A DNA stretch of 64,000 nt from Lachnospiraceae bacterium (GTDB lineage Bacteria; Bacillota; Clostridia; Lachnospirales; Lachnospiraceae). Positions 31,777-40,586 of the stretch are shown piece after piece. Numbering within the stretch: the stretch's first letter is position 1; every line of letters starts with the position of its first letter. A model generated the notes under the pieces. That model saw nothing but the letters and a program-made list of their open reading frames with translations. It did not search any database and was not told the DNA's origin. The position numbers were made by a program, and so were the translations under genes. Location: contig CAJTEM010000010.1 in the NCBI GenBank assembly GCA_910575255.1, positions 1-64,000 on the forward strand, in the 5' to 3' direction.

Positions 31777-33333
31777 ATGAACGGAAAAAAATGGAAGAAA
31801 TTCCTGCGGATAATCTTCGGCAGGACTGCATTTGTGATGCTGTTTCTGCTCATTCAGATCGCTGTGTTGTTCGGGGCTTTTCAATGGCTGAGCGAGCATA
31901 TCTTTTTCGTATATGGCGGCTTTACCCTGCTCAGTACCGTGGTGGTAATCTACATCATCAATAAACGCCAGAATCCGATCTATCAGCTGGCGTGGGTGAT
32001 TCCGGTGCTGATATTTCCGGTATTTGGAGCGATGTTTTATATTTTTCTGGAGCTTCAGGTGGGAACCCGCAGGATTGCCCGGAGGCTGGAGGTGATTCTG
32101 AAACAGACAAAGCCCTGGCTGGAGCAGAATGAGATGGTGATGGCGCGGCTTTCGCGGGAGAATCAAAGGATTGCGCATCTGGCCGGCTATATGGGCAAAT
32201 ACGGCGGTTATCCGATCTATGACAAGACGTATGTGGAGTATTTCCCTCTGGGGGATGAGTTGTTTCCAAGACTCCTGGAAGAGCTTGAGAAAGCAGAGAG
32301 ATACATTTTTATGGAGTATTTCATTGTGGAGGAGGGCAGATTCTGGGATTCTGTGCTGGAGATTCTGGCAAAAAAGGCCAGAGACGGTGTGGAAGTCCGT
32401 TTTCTGTATGACGGGATGGGTTGTCTGACGCTGTTGCCCTATCACTATCCGCAACGGCTGGAGCGTATGGGGATTCACTGCAAGGTGTTTTTTCCGGTGA
32501 AACCGGCGCTTACCAGCTATCAGAATAACCGGGATCATCGGAAGATCACGGTGATTGACGGACATACGGCATTTACCGGGGGGATTAACCTGGCTGACGA
32601 ATATATCAACGAGATCGTGCGTTTCGGACATTGGAAGGATACGGCAGTGATGTTGAAGGGAGAGGCAGTCACCAGTTTTCTGATGATGTTTCTCCAGATG
32701 TGGAATGTGTCGGAGCGGAAAGAAGAGGATTATGGAAGGTATCTGAGAGATCCGGACTATCGTTATCCCCTGGATCTGGATATGGGCGGATATGTGATGC
32801 CTTATGGAGACAGCCCTCTGGACGAAGAAGCTGTCGGTGAGAGTGTATATCTGGATATTCTGAATGACGCGGCAAATTATGTACATATCATGACGCCGTA
32901 TCTGATTCTGGACAGTGATATGATCACGTCTCTGACCTTTGCGGCAAAGAAGGGAGTCCAGGTGATCATTATCATGCCTCATGTGCCGGATAAGATCTAT
33001 GCTTATTATCTGGCCAGGTCCTATTATCAGGAGCTGCTGGCAGCGGGGGTACGCATTTTCGAGTACACCCCGGGCTTTGTTCATGCAAAAGTCTTCACAA
33101 GCGACGGCGAGAAGGCGGTTGTGGGCTCTGTGAATCTGGATTACCGGAGCCTGTATCTGCATTTTGAGTGTGCGGTCTATCTGTATCAGAACCGGGCAGT
33201 AGAGGATGTGGAGAAGGACTTCCAGAAAACATTAAAGCAGTGCCAGGAGATCACGATGGAGGACTGCCGGAGATACCCGTTGTTAAAGCAGCTGGCCGGG
33301 GCCGGGCTGCGTCTGTTCGCACCGTTGATGTAA
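31777..33333 (+). CDS. cls: Cardiolipin synthase (phospholipase D family)
   Basis: A 518-residue membrane enzyme condensing two phosphatidylglycerols into cardiolipin and glycerol. Two N-terminal helices (about residues 13-36 and 38-75) anchor it. The two HKD motifs are HRKITVIDGHTAFTGGINLADEY (near 253) and HAKVFTSDGEKAVVGSVNLDYRS (near 435). Length matches bacterial Cls with the long N-terminus. AAGGAGGT lies upstream. It follows metY after 68 bases, and its transcript ends at the terminator at 33378. Confidence 0.95.
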   Translation: MNGKKWKKFLRIIFGRTAFVMLFLLIQIAVLFGAFQWLSEHIFFVYGGFTLLSTVVVIYIINKRQNPIYQLAWVIPVLIFPVFGAMFYIFLELQVGTRRIARRLEVILKQTKPWLEQNEMVMARLSRENQRIAHLAGYMGKYGGYPIYDKTYVEYFPLGDELFPRLLEELEKAERYIFMEYFIVEEGRFWDSVLEILAKKARDGVEVRFLYDGMGCLTLLPYHYPQRLERMGIHCKVFFPVKPALTSYQNNRDHRKITVIDGHTAFTGGINLADEYINEIVRFGHWKDTAVMLKGEAVTSFLMMFLQMWNVSERKEEDYGRYLRDPDYRYPLDLDMGGYVMPYGDSPLDEEAVGESVYLDILNDAANYVHIMTPYLILDSDMITSLTFAAKKGVQVIIIMPHVPDKIYAYYLARSYYQELLAAGVRIFEYTPGFVHAKVFTSDGEKAVVGSVNLDYRSLYLHFECAVYLYQNRAVEDVEKDFQKTLKQCQEITMEDCRRYPLLKQLAGAGLRLFAPLM

Positions 33334-33377
33334 TGTCTCTCGAAAGCATCCGGCTGTCGGAACAGTGAGTAAAAATG

Positions 33378-33410
33378 CAGCAGCTGTCTTTTGGACAGCT
33401 GCTGTTTTCT
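33378..33410. terminator. Bidirectional terminator between cls and the YjfB-like gene
   Basis: CAGCAGCTGTC-TTTTG-GACAGCTGCTG, followed by TTTT on the plus strand and by an ATTTTT run on the minus strand. Confidence 0.9.
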
Positions 33411-33582
33411 ATACCCGGATGTCAAGATTCTGTCCGAGACCAGTGACGGCGGCTTCCATCATCTGAGCGATGGCGTCGCCGGTGACCTCTGCAGTGTCCA
33501 GAGCTTTGGACATGATGGCAATCCCCAGTTCACCGGATAGTTCCAGGGTGGACAGTGTGGTAGACAATGCAGGAATGTTCAT
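33409..33582 (-). CDS. Small YjfB-like protein (putative motility family)
   Basis: A 57-residue protein starting MNIPALSTTLSTLELSGELG and containing IAIMSKALDTAEVTGDAIAQMMEAAV. Size and the pattern of a short Ser-rich start, an amphipathic helix, a conserved 'K-x-L-D-T-A/E' and a second helix match the YjfB family (labelled 'putative motility protein' in databases; function not established). It has its own consensus promoter and AAAGGAGG site, and shares a bidirectional terminator with cls. It is convergent with cls and upstream of rpoN, which is relevant because sigma-54 often controls motility-linked genes (context only). Confidence 0.75.
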   Translation of the reverse strand: MNIPALSTTLSTLELSGELGIAIMSKALDTAEVTGDAIAQMMEAAVTGLGQNLDIRV

Positions 33583-33611
33583 ATGATCGCCTCCTTTATC
33601 TTTACAGGGCT

Positions 33612-33640
33612 ATTATAGCAAAAGGAAGAGAAAATTGCAA
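33612..33640 (-). promoter_or_regulatory. Promoter of the YjfB-like gene
   Basis: Minus strand: -35 TTGCAA (33635-33640), 17-bp spacer, -10 TATAAT (33612-33617). Sigma-A type, not sigma-54. Confidence 0.8.
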
Positions 33641-33661
33641 TTACTGAAAGGTACGTCTTGA

Positions 33662-33839
33662 GTTACTTTTCACGGGCAATGTCAGTAAGTTAAGTTTGTT
33701 CCAAAAGGTACGCCAGGGAAACGGGGAGAGCAGCCATCGGAAAGGGTCTGCCGCTTTTTCCAGAGCTGGTATTTATTAGACCCGAAAGAACGGGGAATGG
33801 GATGTTCAGCCTAGGAACCTTATCCTCATGAAAAGTAAC
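33662..33839. repeat. Family A element, copy A4 (178 bp)
   Basis: Bounded by GTTACTTTTC (33662-33671) and GAAAAGTAAC (33830-33839), perfect 10-bp inverted ends. Modules inside: CACGGGCAATGTCAGTAAG, GGTACGCCAGGGAAACGGGG, GCAGCCATCGGAAAGGGTCT, CAGAGCTGGTATTT and CGAAAGAACGGGG. The second and third are exactly the arm sequence of copy A7. Only one arm is present here, so this copy cannot fold like A7. It lies just upstream of the rpoN promoter. Confidence 0.8.
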
Positions 33840-33869
33840 CGGTGGGATGGGGTTGTGAGGCAGGAATGG

Positions 33870-33898
33870 TTGAAAAAAGAAAGGTAAGATGGTAGAAT
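33870..33898 (+). promoter_or_regulatory. rpoN promoter
   Basis: -35 TTGAAA (33870-33875), 17-bp spacer, -10 TAGAAT (33893-33898). Confidence 0.7.
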
Positions 33899-33899
33899 G

Positions 33900-34051
33900 A
33901 GAAACAGACAGAGTATCAGGAACCGGAAAAGGCGCAGTTTTTGTATGTTCCGGAGCTGACGAAGAATTTCAGGCAGTTGTTTGGGCGCAGGTGTGGCAAG
34001 GCAATATGTGTTGCGGCTGATGTGATACAAGGAGGCATAAAGTGGGGTTAG
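33900..34051 (+). other. Protein-like open stretch in the rpoN leader (no start codon)
   Basis: The frame ending in TAG at 34049-34051 reads YQEPEKAQFLYVPELTKNF and RQLFGRRCGKAICVAADVIQ with no ATG/GTG/TTG close to a ribosome site. It may be the decayed tail of a gene or chance. The real translation start here is the rpoN GTG at 34042. Confidence 0.25.
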
Positions 34052-35427
34052 AACTTAAGATCGGTCAGGTACAGAAGATTTCGCAGAACATGATACAGCA
34101 GGTGAATGTCCTGCAGATGAGTGCGCAGGAGCTGACAGAATATGTGAAAGAGATGTCCATGGAGAATCCTTTGATGGATCTGGAGGATCCGGAGCCGGAG
34201 AGTCCGGATCAGGAACGTCTGCGCAAGCTGGAGTGGTTGTCGGACATGGATGAGCAGAACCGGATTTATTACCGGCAGGAGCATGAAGAGTCAGAGGAGA
34301 GTGGAATCGCGGACAGATGGGAAGAAGAGGAGGAAACCTTGTCAGAAAGCCTGCTGCAGCAGCTGCTGGGCGGTCCCTATACGGATATTCAGATGGAGAT
34401 CTTCCGTTATCTTGCGGAGAGTCTGGACAGCAGGGGGTATTTTGTGGATCCCGTCAGTGAGGCGGCCTGCCATCTGGGAGTGGGGGAAGCCGACGTGGCC
34501 AGATGTCTGGCGGTCATGAAGACCCTGGAGCCGGCGGGCGTATGTGCCGCGGATCTTTCGGAATGTCTGTATCTTCAGCTGGAGCGCAGGGAGGGAGCAG
34601 AGGAACTGTCTGTTGAGAAGGCGATTGTCAGGGAATATCTGCAGCTTTTGGGGAAGAACCAGCTTCCGGCAATTGCCAGGCGGCTGGAGGTCCCAATAGA
34701 ACGCATCCAGAAGGCAAAGAAGGTGATCCAGGGCCTGAATCCGAAGCCGGCGAGCGGTTATGCGGATCGCGGAGGACTCCGTTATATAACACCTGATGTG
34801 ACAGTGGTCAAACTGGCGGATTATTTTGAGATCATGGTGAATGAATATGTCCAGCCTCAGATTCGTCTCAACAAGGATTACATGAAGCTGTTACGCGGCG
34901 GAGAATGTGAAAAGGAAGTACAGCAGTATCTGTCAGAGAAGGTAAAACAGATCGAACAGGTACAGGATTACATAACCAAGAGAAACCGGACACTGACCAG
35001 GCTGGCGAGATTTCTGGTGGAAGAGCAGAAGGAGTTCTTCCAGCACGGCAAGGGACATCTCCATCCTCTGCGGATGAGGGATGCGGCAGAAAAGCTGGAG
35101 ATCCATGAATCTACCGTCAGCCGTGCAGTTAAGGAGAAGTATCTTCAGTGTTGTTGGGGAGTGTTCCCGCTGGAGTATTTCTTCACCAGAGGCCTGGGGG
35201 AGAAGGAGGGCTGTGAGACGATTGCCACAGACCAGATCCTTGAGGTGCTAAAGGAGATTATTGCAGGAGAAGATAAGAGAAAGCCCTACAGTGACCAGAA
35301 GCTGGCCCTGCAGCTGGCCAGCCGCGGGATCACGATTTCCCGCAGGACCGTGGCAAAATACCGGGAAGGTCTGCAGATTCCGGACTGTCGGGGGAGGAAA
35401 GAATATTCATCAACAGAAAAATTGTGA
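34042..35427 (+). CDS. rpoN: RNA polymerase sigma-54 factor
   Basis: A 461-residue alternative sigma factor, dependent on AAA+ activators. GTG start at 34042 behind AAGGAGG. Region I is glutamine-rich: LEIKIGQ-like MGLELKIGQVQKISQNMIQQVNVLQMSAQEL, followed by the acidic region II. The core-binding and HTH regions (MRDAAEKLEIHESTVSRAVKEKYLQ) precede the C-terminal RpoN box, SRRTVAKYREGL, which reads the -24 element. No bEBP activator or PTS gene is adjacent. Its own promoter is sigma-A type. Confidence 0.96.
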   Translation: MGLELKIGQVQKISQNMIQQVNVLQMSAQELTEYVKEMSMENPLMDLEDPEPESPDQERLRKLEWLSDMDEQNRIYYRQEHEESEESGIADRWEEEEETLSESLLQQLLGGPYTDIQMEIFRYLAESLDSRGYFVDPVSEAACHLGVGEADVARCLAVMKTLEPAGVCAADLSECLYLQLERREGAEELSVEKAIVREYLQLLGKNQLPAIARRLEVPIERIQKAKKVIQGLNPKPASGYADRGGLRYITPDVTVVKLADYFEIMVNEYVQPQIRLNKDYMKLLRGGECEKEVQQYLSEKVKQIEQVQDYITKRNRTLTRLARFLVEEQKEFFQHGKGHLHPLRMRDAAEKLEIHESTVSRAVKEKYLQCCWGVFPLEYFFTRGLGEKEGCETIATDQILEVLKEIIAGEDKRKPYSDQKLALQLASRGITISRRTVAKYREGLQIPDCRGRKEYSSTEKL

Positions 35428-35480
35428 ATTTTTAATCAGACAAGTGTTATGTATCCGCTTTTTACTGCGGTTTTGGTCCT

Positions 35481-35663
35481 GTGGATGCAGGACAATGCTT
35501 TGCCAATGAAGAATTGGGTAAAGAATATACTTATCTTTGGATTGATTTGGAGCGCTTTTCCAGCGGATTGGAGTTGCATAGCAGTACCTGCAATATTGGA
35601 AATGTACAAGAAAAGGCGGAACTTAAAGGCACAGATGTAAGAAATGCTTCTATTATGTTGTAA
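35481..35663 (+). other. Protein-like fragment downstream of rpoN
   Basis: An open stretch reads YCGFGPVDAGQCFANEELG and then YTYLWIDLERFSSGLELHSS, CNIGNVQEKAEL to a stop at 35661-35663. The only starts are a GTG and later codons without a good ribosome site. Amino-acid composition is protein-like, but I cannot place it in a family. It ends 13 bases before the family B element, so it may be the stump of a gene interrupted by that element or lost around it. Confidence 0.3.
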
Positions 35664-35675
35664 TATATGGAGTAC

Positions 35676-35838
35676 TGGTATGACCCACACCAATTAACCA
35701 TATGTTCCACTTGTCTAAATTTCCATCAGCTTCGTTGTCATCGGTCAACGATGTCACCGCATCGCCTCCCTCTTCCGCCTTGCAGGCTGAAAATTTATCC
35801 TGTGCGAAACATATGGTTAATTAGTGCGGGTCATACCA
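35676..35838. repeat. Family B palindromic element, copy B2 (163 bp)
   Basis: Terminal repeats TGGTATGACCC (35676-35686) and GGGTCATACCA (35828-35838) are exact inverses. The symmetry continues for about 20 more bases (CCAATTAACCATATGTT against AACATATGGTTAATT). On the reverse strand the interior reads GCAAGGCGGAAGAGGGAGG then GCGATGCGGTGACATCGTTG, matching B1. The end sequences of B1 and B2 are unrelated although both are long inverted repeats. Confidence 0.8.
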
Positions 35839-35976
35839 GAAAAAACATCTTCACTGAAACAAAAAGCAACAGTTCAAGGGTTATCGGAACTGTTACAACA
35901 AAAAGGCATTTAATTTTGGTTATATCAGGATTTCTCTGTACATAATAAGAAGAAAAACCAGCAGAAAGGGTATGCG
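35839..35976. other. tepA upstream region
   Basis: About 140 bases between B2 and tepA. Two short inverted stretches (ACAGTTC/GGAACTGT near 35869-35895) form a small hairpin. A promoter is likely but not distinct. Confidence 0.3.
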
Positions 35977-36759
35977 ATGATGAAGAATAATAGCAGAGAA
36001 ATCACAGAGCATGAGACACAGTCAACCCCAAGAGATAGCGATAATGCCTGTAATTCCGAGAGGGAGAAGAAAAAGGAAGAAAAGGATCTGGAACAGAAGG
36101 AAAACGAAAAGCTGGAGGAGTACGGACAGCTGACACTGGAAAATAATCAGGGAAAACGTAAGATCCATTTACTCTCCATCATCGGAGAGGTGGAGGGGCA
36201 TGAGAATCTCTCCGGCAATGCCAAGGCGACCAAATACGACCATGTACTTCCCAAACTGGCCTCCCTGGAGGATGATGACAGTGTGGACGGATTACTGGTG
36301 CTTTTAAACACCTCCGGAGGAGACGTGGATGCCGGACTGGCAATTGCAGAAATGATAGCCTCACTGACAATGCCTACGGTATCCCTGGTTCTGGGCGGAA
36401 GCCATTCGATCGGAGTCCCTCTGGCAGTATCCACGGATTATTCCTTTATCGTCCCGACCGGAACCATGATGATACATCCGGTCCGTATGACCGGCATGGT
36501 GATCGGTGCCTCCCAGACTTACGAATATTTCAATATGATACAAGACCGGATTCTGAGCTTTATCAGCACACATTCCCAGATGGAATATGATCAGGTAAAA
36601 GCCCTGATGCACAATACCAAAATGCTTACCCGTGATCTCGGAACCGTACTGGTAGGGGTACAGGCGGTGGAAGAAGGGCTGATTAACGAGGTCGGCGGAA
36701 TCCGTGAAGCATTGCATAAACTGTATGCCCTGATCGATAACAAAAGAGCATATCAATAA
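35977..36759 (+). CDS. tepA: TepA/ClpP-like serine protease (YmfB family)
   Basis: A 260-residue ClpP-fold protein. The first 45 residues are highly charged (K/E-rich) and predicted disordered. The protease fold then shows INTSGGDVDAG (here LLNTSGGDVDAGLAIAEMI), the serine loop LGGSHSIGVPLAVS and the histidine in TMMIHPVRMTG. Gene order with ftsK/spoIIIE downstream matches the Bacillus tepA (ymfB)-spoIIIE neighbourhood, which supports TepA over true ClpP (about 195 residues). TepA was linked to protein export or spore germination in Bacillus; its role here is unknown. Confidence 0.85.
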   Translation: MMKNNSREITEHETQSTPRDSDNACNSEREKKKEEKDLEQKENEKLEEYGQLTLENNQGKRKIHLLSIIGEVEGHENLSGNAKATKYDHVLPKLASLEDDDSVDGLLVLLNTSGGDVDAGLAIAEMIASLTMPTVSLVLGGSHSIGVPLAVSTDYSFIVPTGTMMIHPVRMTGMVIGASQTYEYFNMIQDRILSFISTHSQMEYDQVKALMHNTKMLTRDLGTVLVGVQAVEEGLINEVGGIREALHKLYALIDNKRAYQ

Positions 36760-36765
36760 TGCAGC

Positions 36766-36912
36766 GTTGCTTTTCACGGGCAATGTCAGTAAGTTATGGC
36801 TTCTCTCCCCGTTTCCTTGGCGTACCTTTCAGAAACGCTTAACTTACTGACATTGTTTCACGGGGGGCCGAAAGGTACCCTCTGGAACCTCACCCCATCC
36901 GGTGAAAAGTAA
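36766..36912. repeat. Family A element, copy A5 (147 bp)
   Basis: Ends GTTGCTTTTC (36766-36775) and GAAAAGTAAC (36903-36912) are inverted with one change. An inner perfect 16-bp pair, CAATGTCAGTAAGTTA (36781-36796) and TAACTTACTGACATTG (36840-36855), forms a hairpin enclosing CCCCGTTTCC and GGCGTACCTTTCAGAAACGC. The remainder, GGAACCTCACCCCATCC, is shared with A3. It follows tepA and precedes the ftsK promoter. Confidence 0.85.
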
Positions 36913-36953
36913 CAATGCAGACGCCCCTCCAAACAGATTTCACAACCCCATGG

Positions 36954-36982
36954 TTGCAATTCCTGCCATTTTTTTGTATACT
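36954..36982 (+). promoter_or_regulatory. ftsK promoter
   Basis: -35 TTGCAA (36954-36959), 17-bp spacer, -10 TATACT (36977-36982), about 25 bases of leader before the GTG start. Confidence 0.75.
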
Positions 36983-37013
36983 ATCCTCATTGGAGAACAG
37001 GAGGCATAGATTA

Positions 37014-40000
37014 GTGGCAGTAACAACCAATAAAAAAGCAGCAGGCAGAGGAAGCAACAGAGGAGAGCATGCCGGAAGGAACAGCAGAAAAAAGGCAGAT
37101 AATCCCAGAAGTGCGGCAACAGCTGCTCCAAGAGGAAGAAAGAACGCCGCCGCACCGGCGCCGGAGAATGAACCGGAGGATTTTATTGGTGCGGAAGTGA
37201 TGATCCTTTCCTCCTTTGCTGTAGCCGTGCTGTTATTTTTAAGCAATTTTCATCTGTGCGGGGCAGCCGGGAGATATCTGCGCTCGTTTCAACTGGGAGT
37301 TTTTGGTATGGTGGGATTCATTGCCCCACTGCTTTTGTTTACAGGGACCTGCTTTTATCTCTCCAACCGGGAGAATCTGACAGCAATGCGCAAGCTTCTG
37401 GCATCGATTGCGCTGGTTCTGGTGTTGTGTGGTCTGGTGCAGCTGCTTTTGGGCAAGAGTCCGGAAGAAGGAACGGGACTGATGGAGTATTACCATTTGT
37501 CATCCGAGAAGGGTGCAGGCGGCGGCTTGATCGGCGGCTTGATCTGTACCGGGCTGAGGGCAGTACTGGGAAATATCGGAACTTTTCTGGTACTGATCGT
37601 CTGTCTGGCGGTCAGTGTAGTCTGTATCACAGAGCGTTCTCTTGTGAATGCGGTGAAGCGGCAGGGGGATGCCGCTTACCGGTATGCCAGAGAGGATATG
37701 GACCGGCGGAAGGAGCGGCATGCAGAACGCCAGGAGGAAAGGCGGCGTCTGCGTCAGGAACGGGTGCGGGGAGTGGATTTGGCGGCAACGGATTTCTCTG
37801 CACAGGAGAATGAGGGCAATGAACATTTTTATGAGGAACCTGTACCGGACGGAGGATTTGCAGAGCAGGCAGGCAGGCAGCAGCAAGAGGCTGACTGGAA
37901 TGGCCGGGAAGCAGAGAGAATCCGTCAGGAGAAAGTTCTGGCCGGCTGGAACAGGAGCGGACAGCCTGTGGGATACGAGGCAGCAGGGCAGGAGGAAAGC
38001 AGTCTGACAAAGGAAGCCGGCAAGGGCAGGAATATCAGAGCCGCAGATGCAAAAACAGGAGAATCCCGGGAGTCGCAGCAGGGATTTTTGTCTGCCGGGG
38101 AGCGTGCAGAGGGTAAGGCATCCACACAGCCGGATCCAGAGCCGACTGTGGATCCGGCAGATGTATTTAGTGGTGAGATCATGATGGCGGGCAATTATGA
38201 GGGGGAGGATTTTGCACCCTTTGAGGCAGACAAGGTTTTGTCTCCGGCAGAGTCGGCACAGCTTCTGGTGGCAGAGGGAATCTCACGACTGAGTGATTAT
38301 GAAGGAAGCTTCGGCAGGCCGGTCGAACCGCCGGCTTTCCACAAACCGGCGTCAGAGCCAGCCTATCACGGACTGGCAGCAGTGCTTGATGAGCCTGTGA
38401 AAGGGACAAAGGAGCCGGGAGAAAAGGGCGGGCCGGAGAAAACCGAAGAATTGGAAGCAGAGTCGGAAGCCGCCGATGCCCCAGGAACACAGACGGAGGA
38501 CGAATCCTCTTATTCGCTGGAACCGTTGCGGCTTATGTCACCGGGCTTTTCCTACCAAGAGGAGGAAGAAGACGAGATCTTCATGGGCCGGCCGGGAGAG
38601 CCGTCGTTATCCGAATACTCCCCGGAGATGTGGAAACTGACAGAGGAATTTCCGGACGGTGAGGAGGAAGTCTCGAAACAGAAGGATTATCCGGAAGAAG
38701 ATGTACTGACAGAGGCAAAAAGGCCGGCAGTAGTACGTTATCAGGCGGATCCTCCGGGAGAAGAGCAGGAAGTAGAGAATTCATGGGACGAGGAGCGCTG
38801 CGAAAGCGATTATGAGGAAGAGGAGGCCCGGGAGAATGACAACTCCGGTGAGTTTGTGATTCCAGAGGAGTCCAGGCGGGTAGTCACAGCTACCGGAAAG
38901 GTGATCGAATCGGATACTGAGGCGCTTCACAAGCGTCTGGAGTCAAAACGCCAGGAAGCAAAGGAGGCCAGGGAGGAAGGAGAGATCAGTGTCCAGCAGC
39001 AGATCCGCGAGAAGGAGGCTCAGCCGAAACGGGAATATCGGTTTCCTTCTGTTTCTTTGCTGAAGAGGGGGAATCTGCTGGCCTCAGCAAACTCGCAACA
39101 GGAGTATAAGGATACGGCGATCAAGCTTCAGCAGACGTTGCGTAATTTCGGAGTCGGGGTGACGGTTACCAATATCAGTTGCGGCCCGTCTGTGACCCGG
39201 TATGAGCTGCATCCGGAGCAGGGGGTGAAGGTCAGCAAGATTGTCGGCCTGGCCGATGACATCAAGCTGAGCCTGGCAGCAGCAGATATCCGGATCGAGG
39301 CACCGATTCCCGGCAAGTCCGCGGTGGGAATCGAGGTGCCGAATAAGGAGAATACGACCGTATATTTAAGAGAACTGCTGGAATCAGAGGCCTTCCGGAA
39401 TCACCCCTCGCAGCTGGCATTTGCGGTTGGTAAGGATATCGGGGGTCAGGTAGTGGTGACGGATATTGCCAAGATGCCGCATCTTTTGATTGCAGGAGCG
39501 ACAGGTTCCGGGAAATCCGTGTGTATCAATACTTTGATTATGAGTATTTTATTCAAGTCACGCCCGGAGGACGTGAAGCTGATTATGGTGGATCCCAAAG
39601 TGGTGGAACTGAGTGTGTACAACGGGATTCCCCATCTTCTGATACCGGTGGTGACAGATCCGAAAAAGGCTTCCGGGGCGCTGAACTGGGCAGTGGCGGA
39701 AATGCAGGATCGCTATAAGAAATTCGCTGAGTGTAATGTGAGAAACTTAAAAGGCTATAACAGCCGCATTGAGAATCTTGGGGATGTGCCGGAGGAAGAA
39801 AAGCCAAAGAAGCTGCCGCAGATTGTGATTATCGTGGACGAGCTGGCAGATCTGATGATGGTAGCGCCGGGAGAAGTGGAGGATGCCATCTGCCGTCTGG
39901 CTCAGCTGGCACGTGCGGCGGGGATCCATCTGGTGATAGCCACTCAGCGGCCGTCGGTGAACGTAATTACCGGGCTGATCAAGGCCAACGTGCCTTCCCG

Positions 40001-40505
40001 GATCGCGTTTTCCGTATCTTCGGGGGTGGATTCCCGGACTATCATCGACATGCATGGGGCAGAAAAGCTTCTGGGAAAGGGGGATATGCTCTTCTTCCCG
40101 TCCGGGATTCCAAAGCCGCAGCGGGTACAAGGGGCGTTTGTCTCGGATTCAGAGGTGCAGAAGGTAGTGGAGTTTTTGGCGGATCAGGGATTGACTGCCG
40201 AATATAATCCTGATGTGGAGAAACAGATGAACGCAGCGCCTGTTGCCGGATGTGCAGGCAGCAGCGGCGGGAGTCAAAACGGAAGAGACGAATATTTTGA
40301 GCAGGCCGGAAGATTTATCATAGAGAAAGAAAAGGCGTCTATCGGTATGCTGCAAAGGATGTTTAAGATCGGGTTCAACCGGGCAGCGCGGATCATGGAT
40401 CAGCTGGCAGATGCCGGAGTGGTAGGGGAAGAAGAGGGGACAAAGCCCAGAAAAATTCTGGTTACCATGGAGGAATTCGAAGAAATCCTGAGTTGGGAGG
40501 AGTAA
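37014..40505 (+). CDS. ftsK: FtsK/SpoIIIE DNA translocase
   Basis: An 1163-residue septal DNA pump. GTG at 37014 has AGGAGG upstream; a longer in-frame start would lie before the -10 box. Four hydrophobic helices (about residues 60-205) anchor it, a long, acidic, low-complexity linker (about 210-660, rich in E, P, G, A) follows, and then the motor: Walker [31 protein letters not shown], Walker [14 protein letters not shown], and [22 protein letters not shown]. The C-terminal winged-helix gamma domain (residues about 1095-1160) shows [17 protein letters not shown], the KOPS/SRS-reading module. The linker is longer than in SpoIIIE (787 residues total). Confidence 0.95.
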   Translation: MAVTTNKKAAGRGSNRGEHAGRNSRKKADNPRSAATAAPRGRKNAAAPAPENEPEDFIGAEVMILSSFAVAVLLFLSNFHLCGAAGRYLRSFQLGVFGMVGFIAPLLLFTGTCFYLSNRENLTAMRKLLASIALVLVLCGLVQLLLGKSPEEGTGLMEYYHLSSEKGAGGGLIGGLICTGLRAVLGNIGTFLVLIVCLAVSVVCITERSLVNAVKRQGDAAYRYAREDMDRRKERHAERQEERRRLRQERVRGVDLAATDFSAQENEGNEHFYEEPVPDGGFAEQAGRQQQEADWNGREAERIRQEKVLAGWNRSGQPVGYEAAGQEESSLTKEAGKGRNIRAADAKTGESRESQQGFLSAGERAEGKASTQPDPEPTVDPADVFSGEIMMAGNYEGEDFAPFEADKVLSPAESAQLLVAEGISRLSDYEGSFGRPVEPPAFHKPASEPAYHGLAAVLDEPVKGTKEPGEKGGPEKTEELEAESEAADAPGTQTEDESSYSLEPLRLMSPGFSYQEEEEDEIFMGRPGEPSLSEYSPEMWKLTEEFPDGEEEVSKQKDYPEEDVLTEAKRPAVVRYQADPPGEEQEVENSWDEERCESDYEEEEARENDNSGEFVIPEESRRVVTATGKVIESDTEALHKRLESKRQEAKEAREEGEISVQQQIREKEAQPKREYRFPSVSLLKRGNLLASANSQQEYKDTAIKLQQTLRNFGVGVTVTNISCGPSVTRYELHPEQGVKVSKIVGLADDIKLSLAAADIRIEAPIPGKSAVGIEVPNKENTTVYLRELLESEAFRNHPSQLAFAVGKDIGGQVVVTDIAKMPHLLIAGATGSGKSVCINTLIMSILFKSRPEDVKLIMVDPKVVELSVYNGIPHLLIPVVTDPKKASGALNWAVAEMQDRYKKFAECNVRNLKGYNSRIENLGDVPEEEKPKKLPQIVIIVDELADLMMVAPGEVEDAICRLAQLARAAGIHLVIATQRPSVNVITGLIKANVPSRIAFSVSSGVDSRTIIDMHGAEKLLGKGDMLFFPSGIPKPQRVQGAFVSDSEVQKVVEFLADQGLTAEYNPDVEKQMNAAPVAGCAGSSGGSQNGRDEYFEQAGRFIIEKEKASIGMLQRMFKIGFNRAARIMDQLADAGVVGEEEGTKPRKILVTMEEFEEILSWEE

Positions 40506-40586
40506 GCCCGGAAGAGATAACAAAAGTTATAACTATTGCAGCAAAGGAAGTGTGGAACAGGGTATTGAAAACTGAGGAGGAAAAAG

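Noticed and set aside
31705-33162. A 485-codon frame antisense to cls
   Set aside because: The plus strand encodes a complete cardiolipin synthase with both HKD motifs. The antisense product is His/Gln-rich, typical of a shadow frame.
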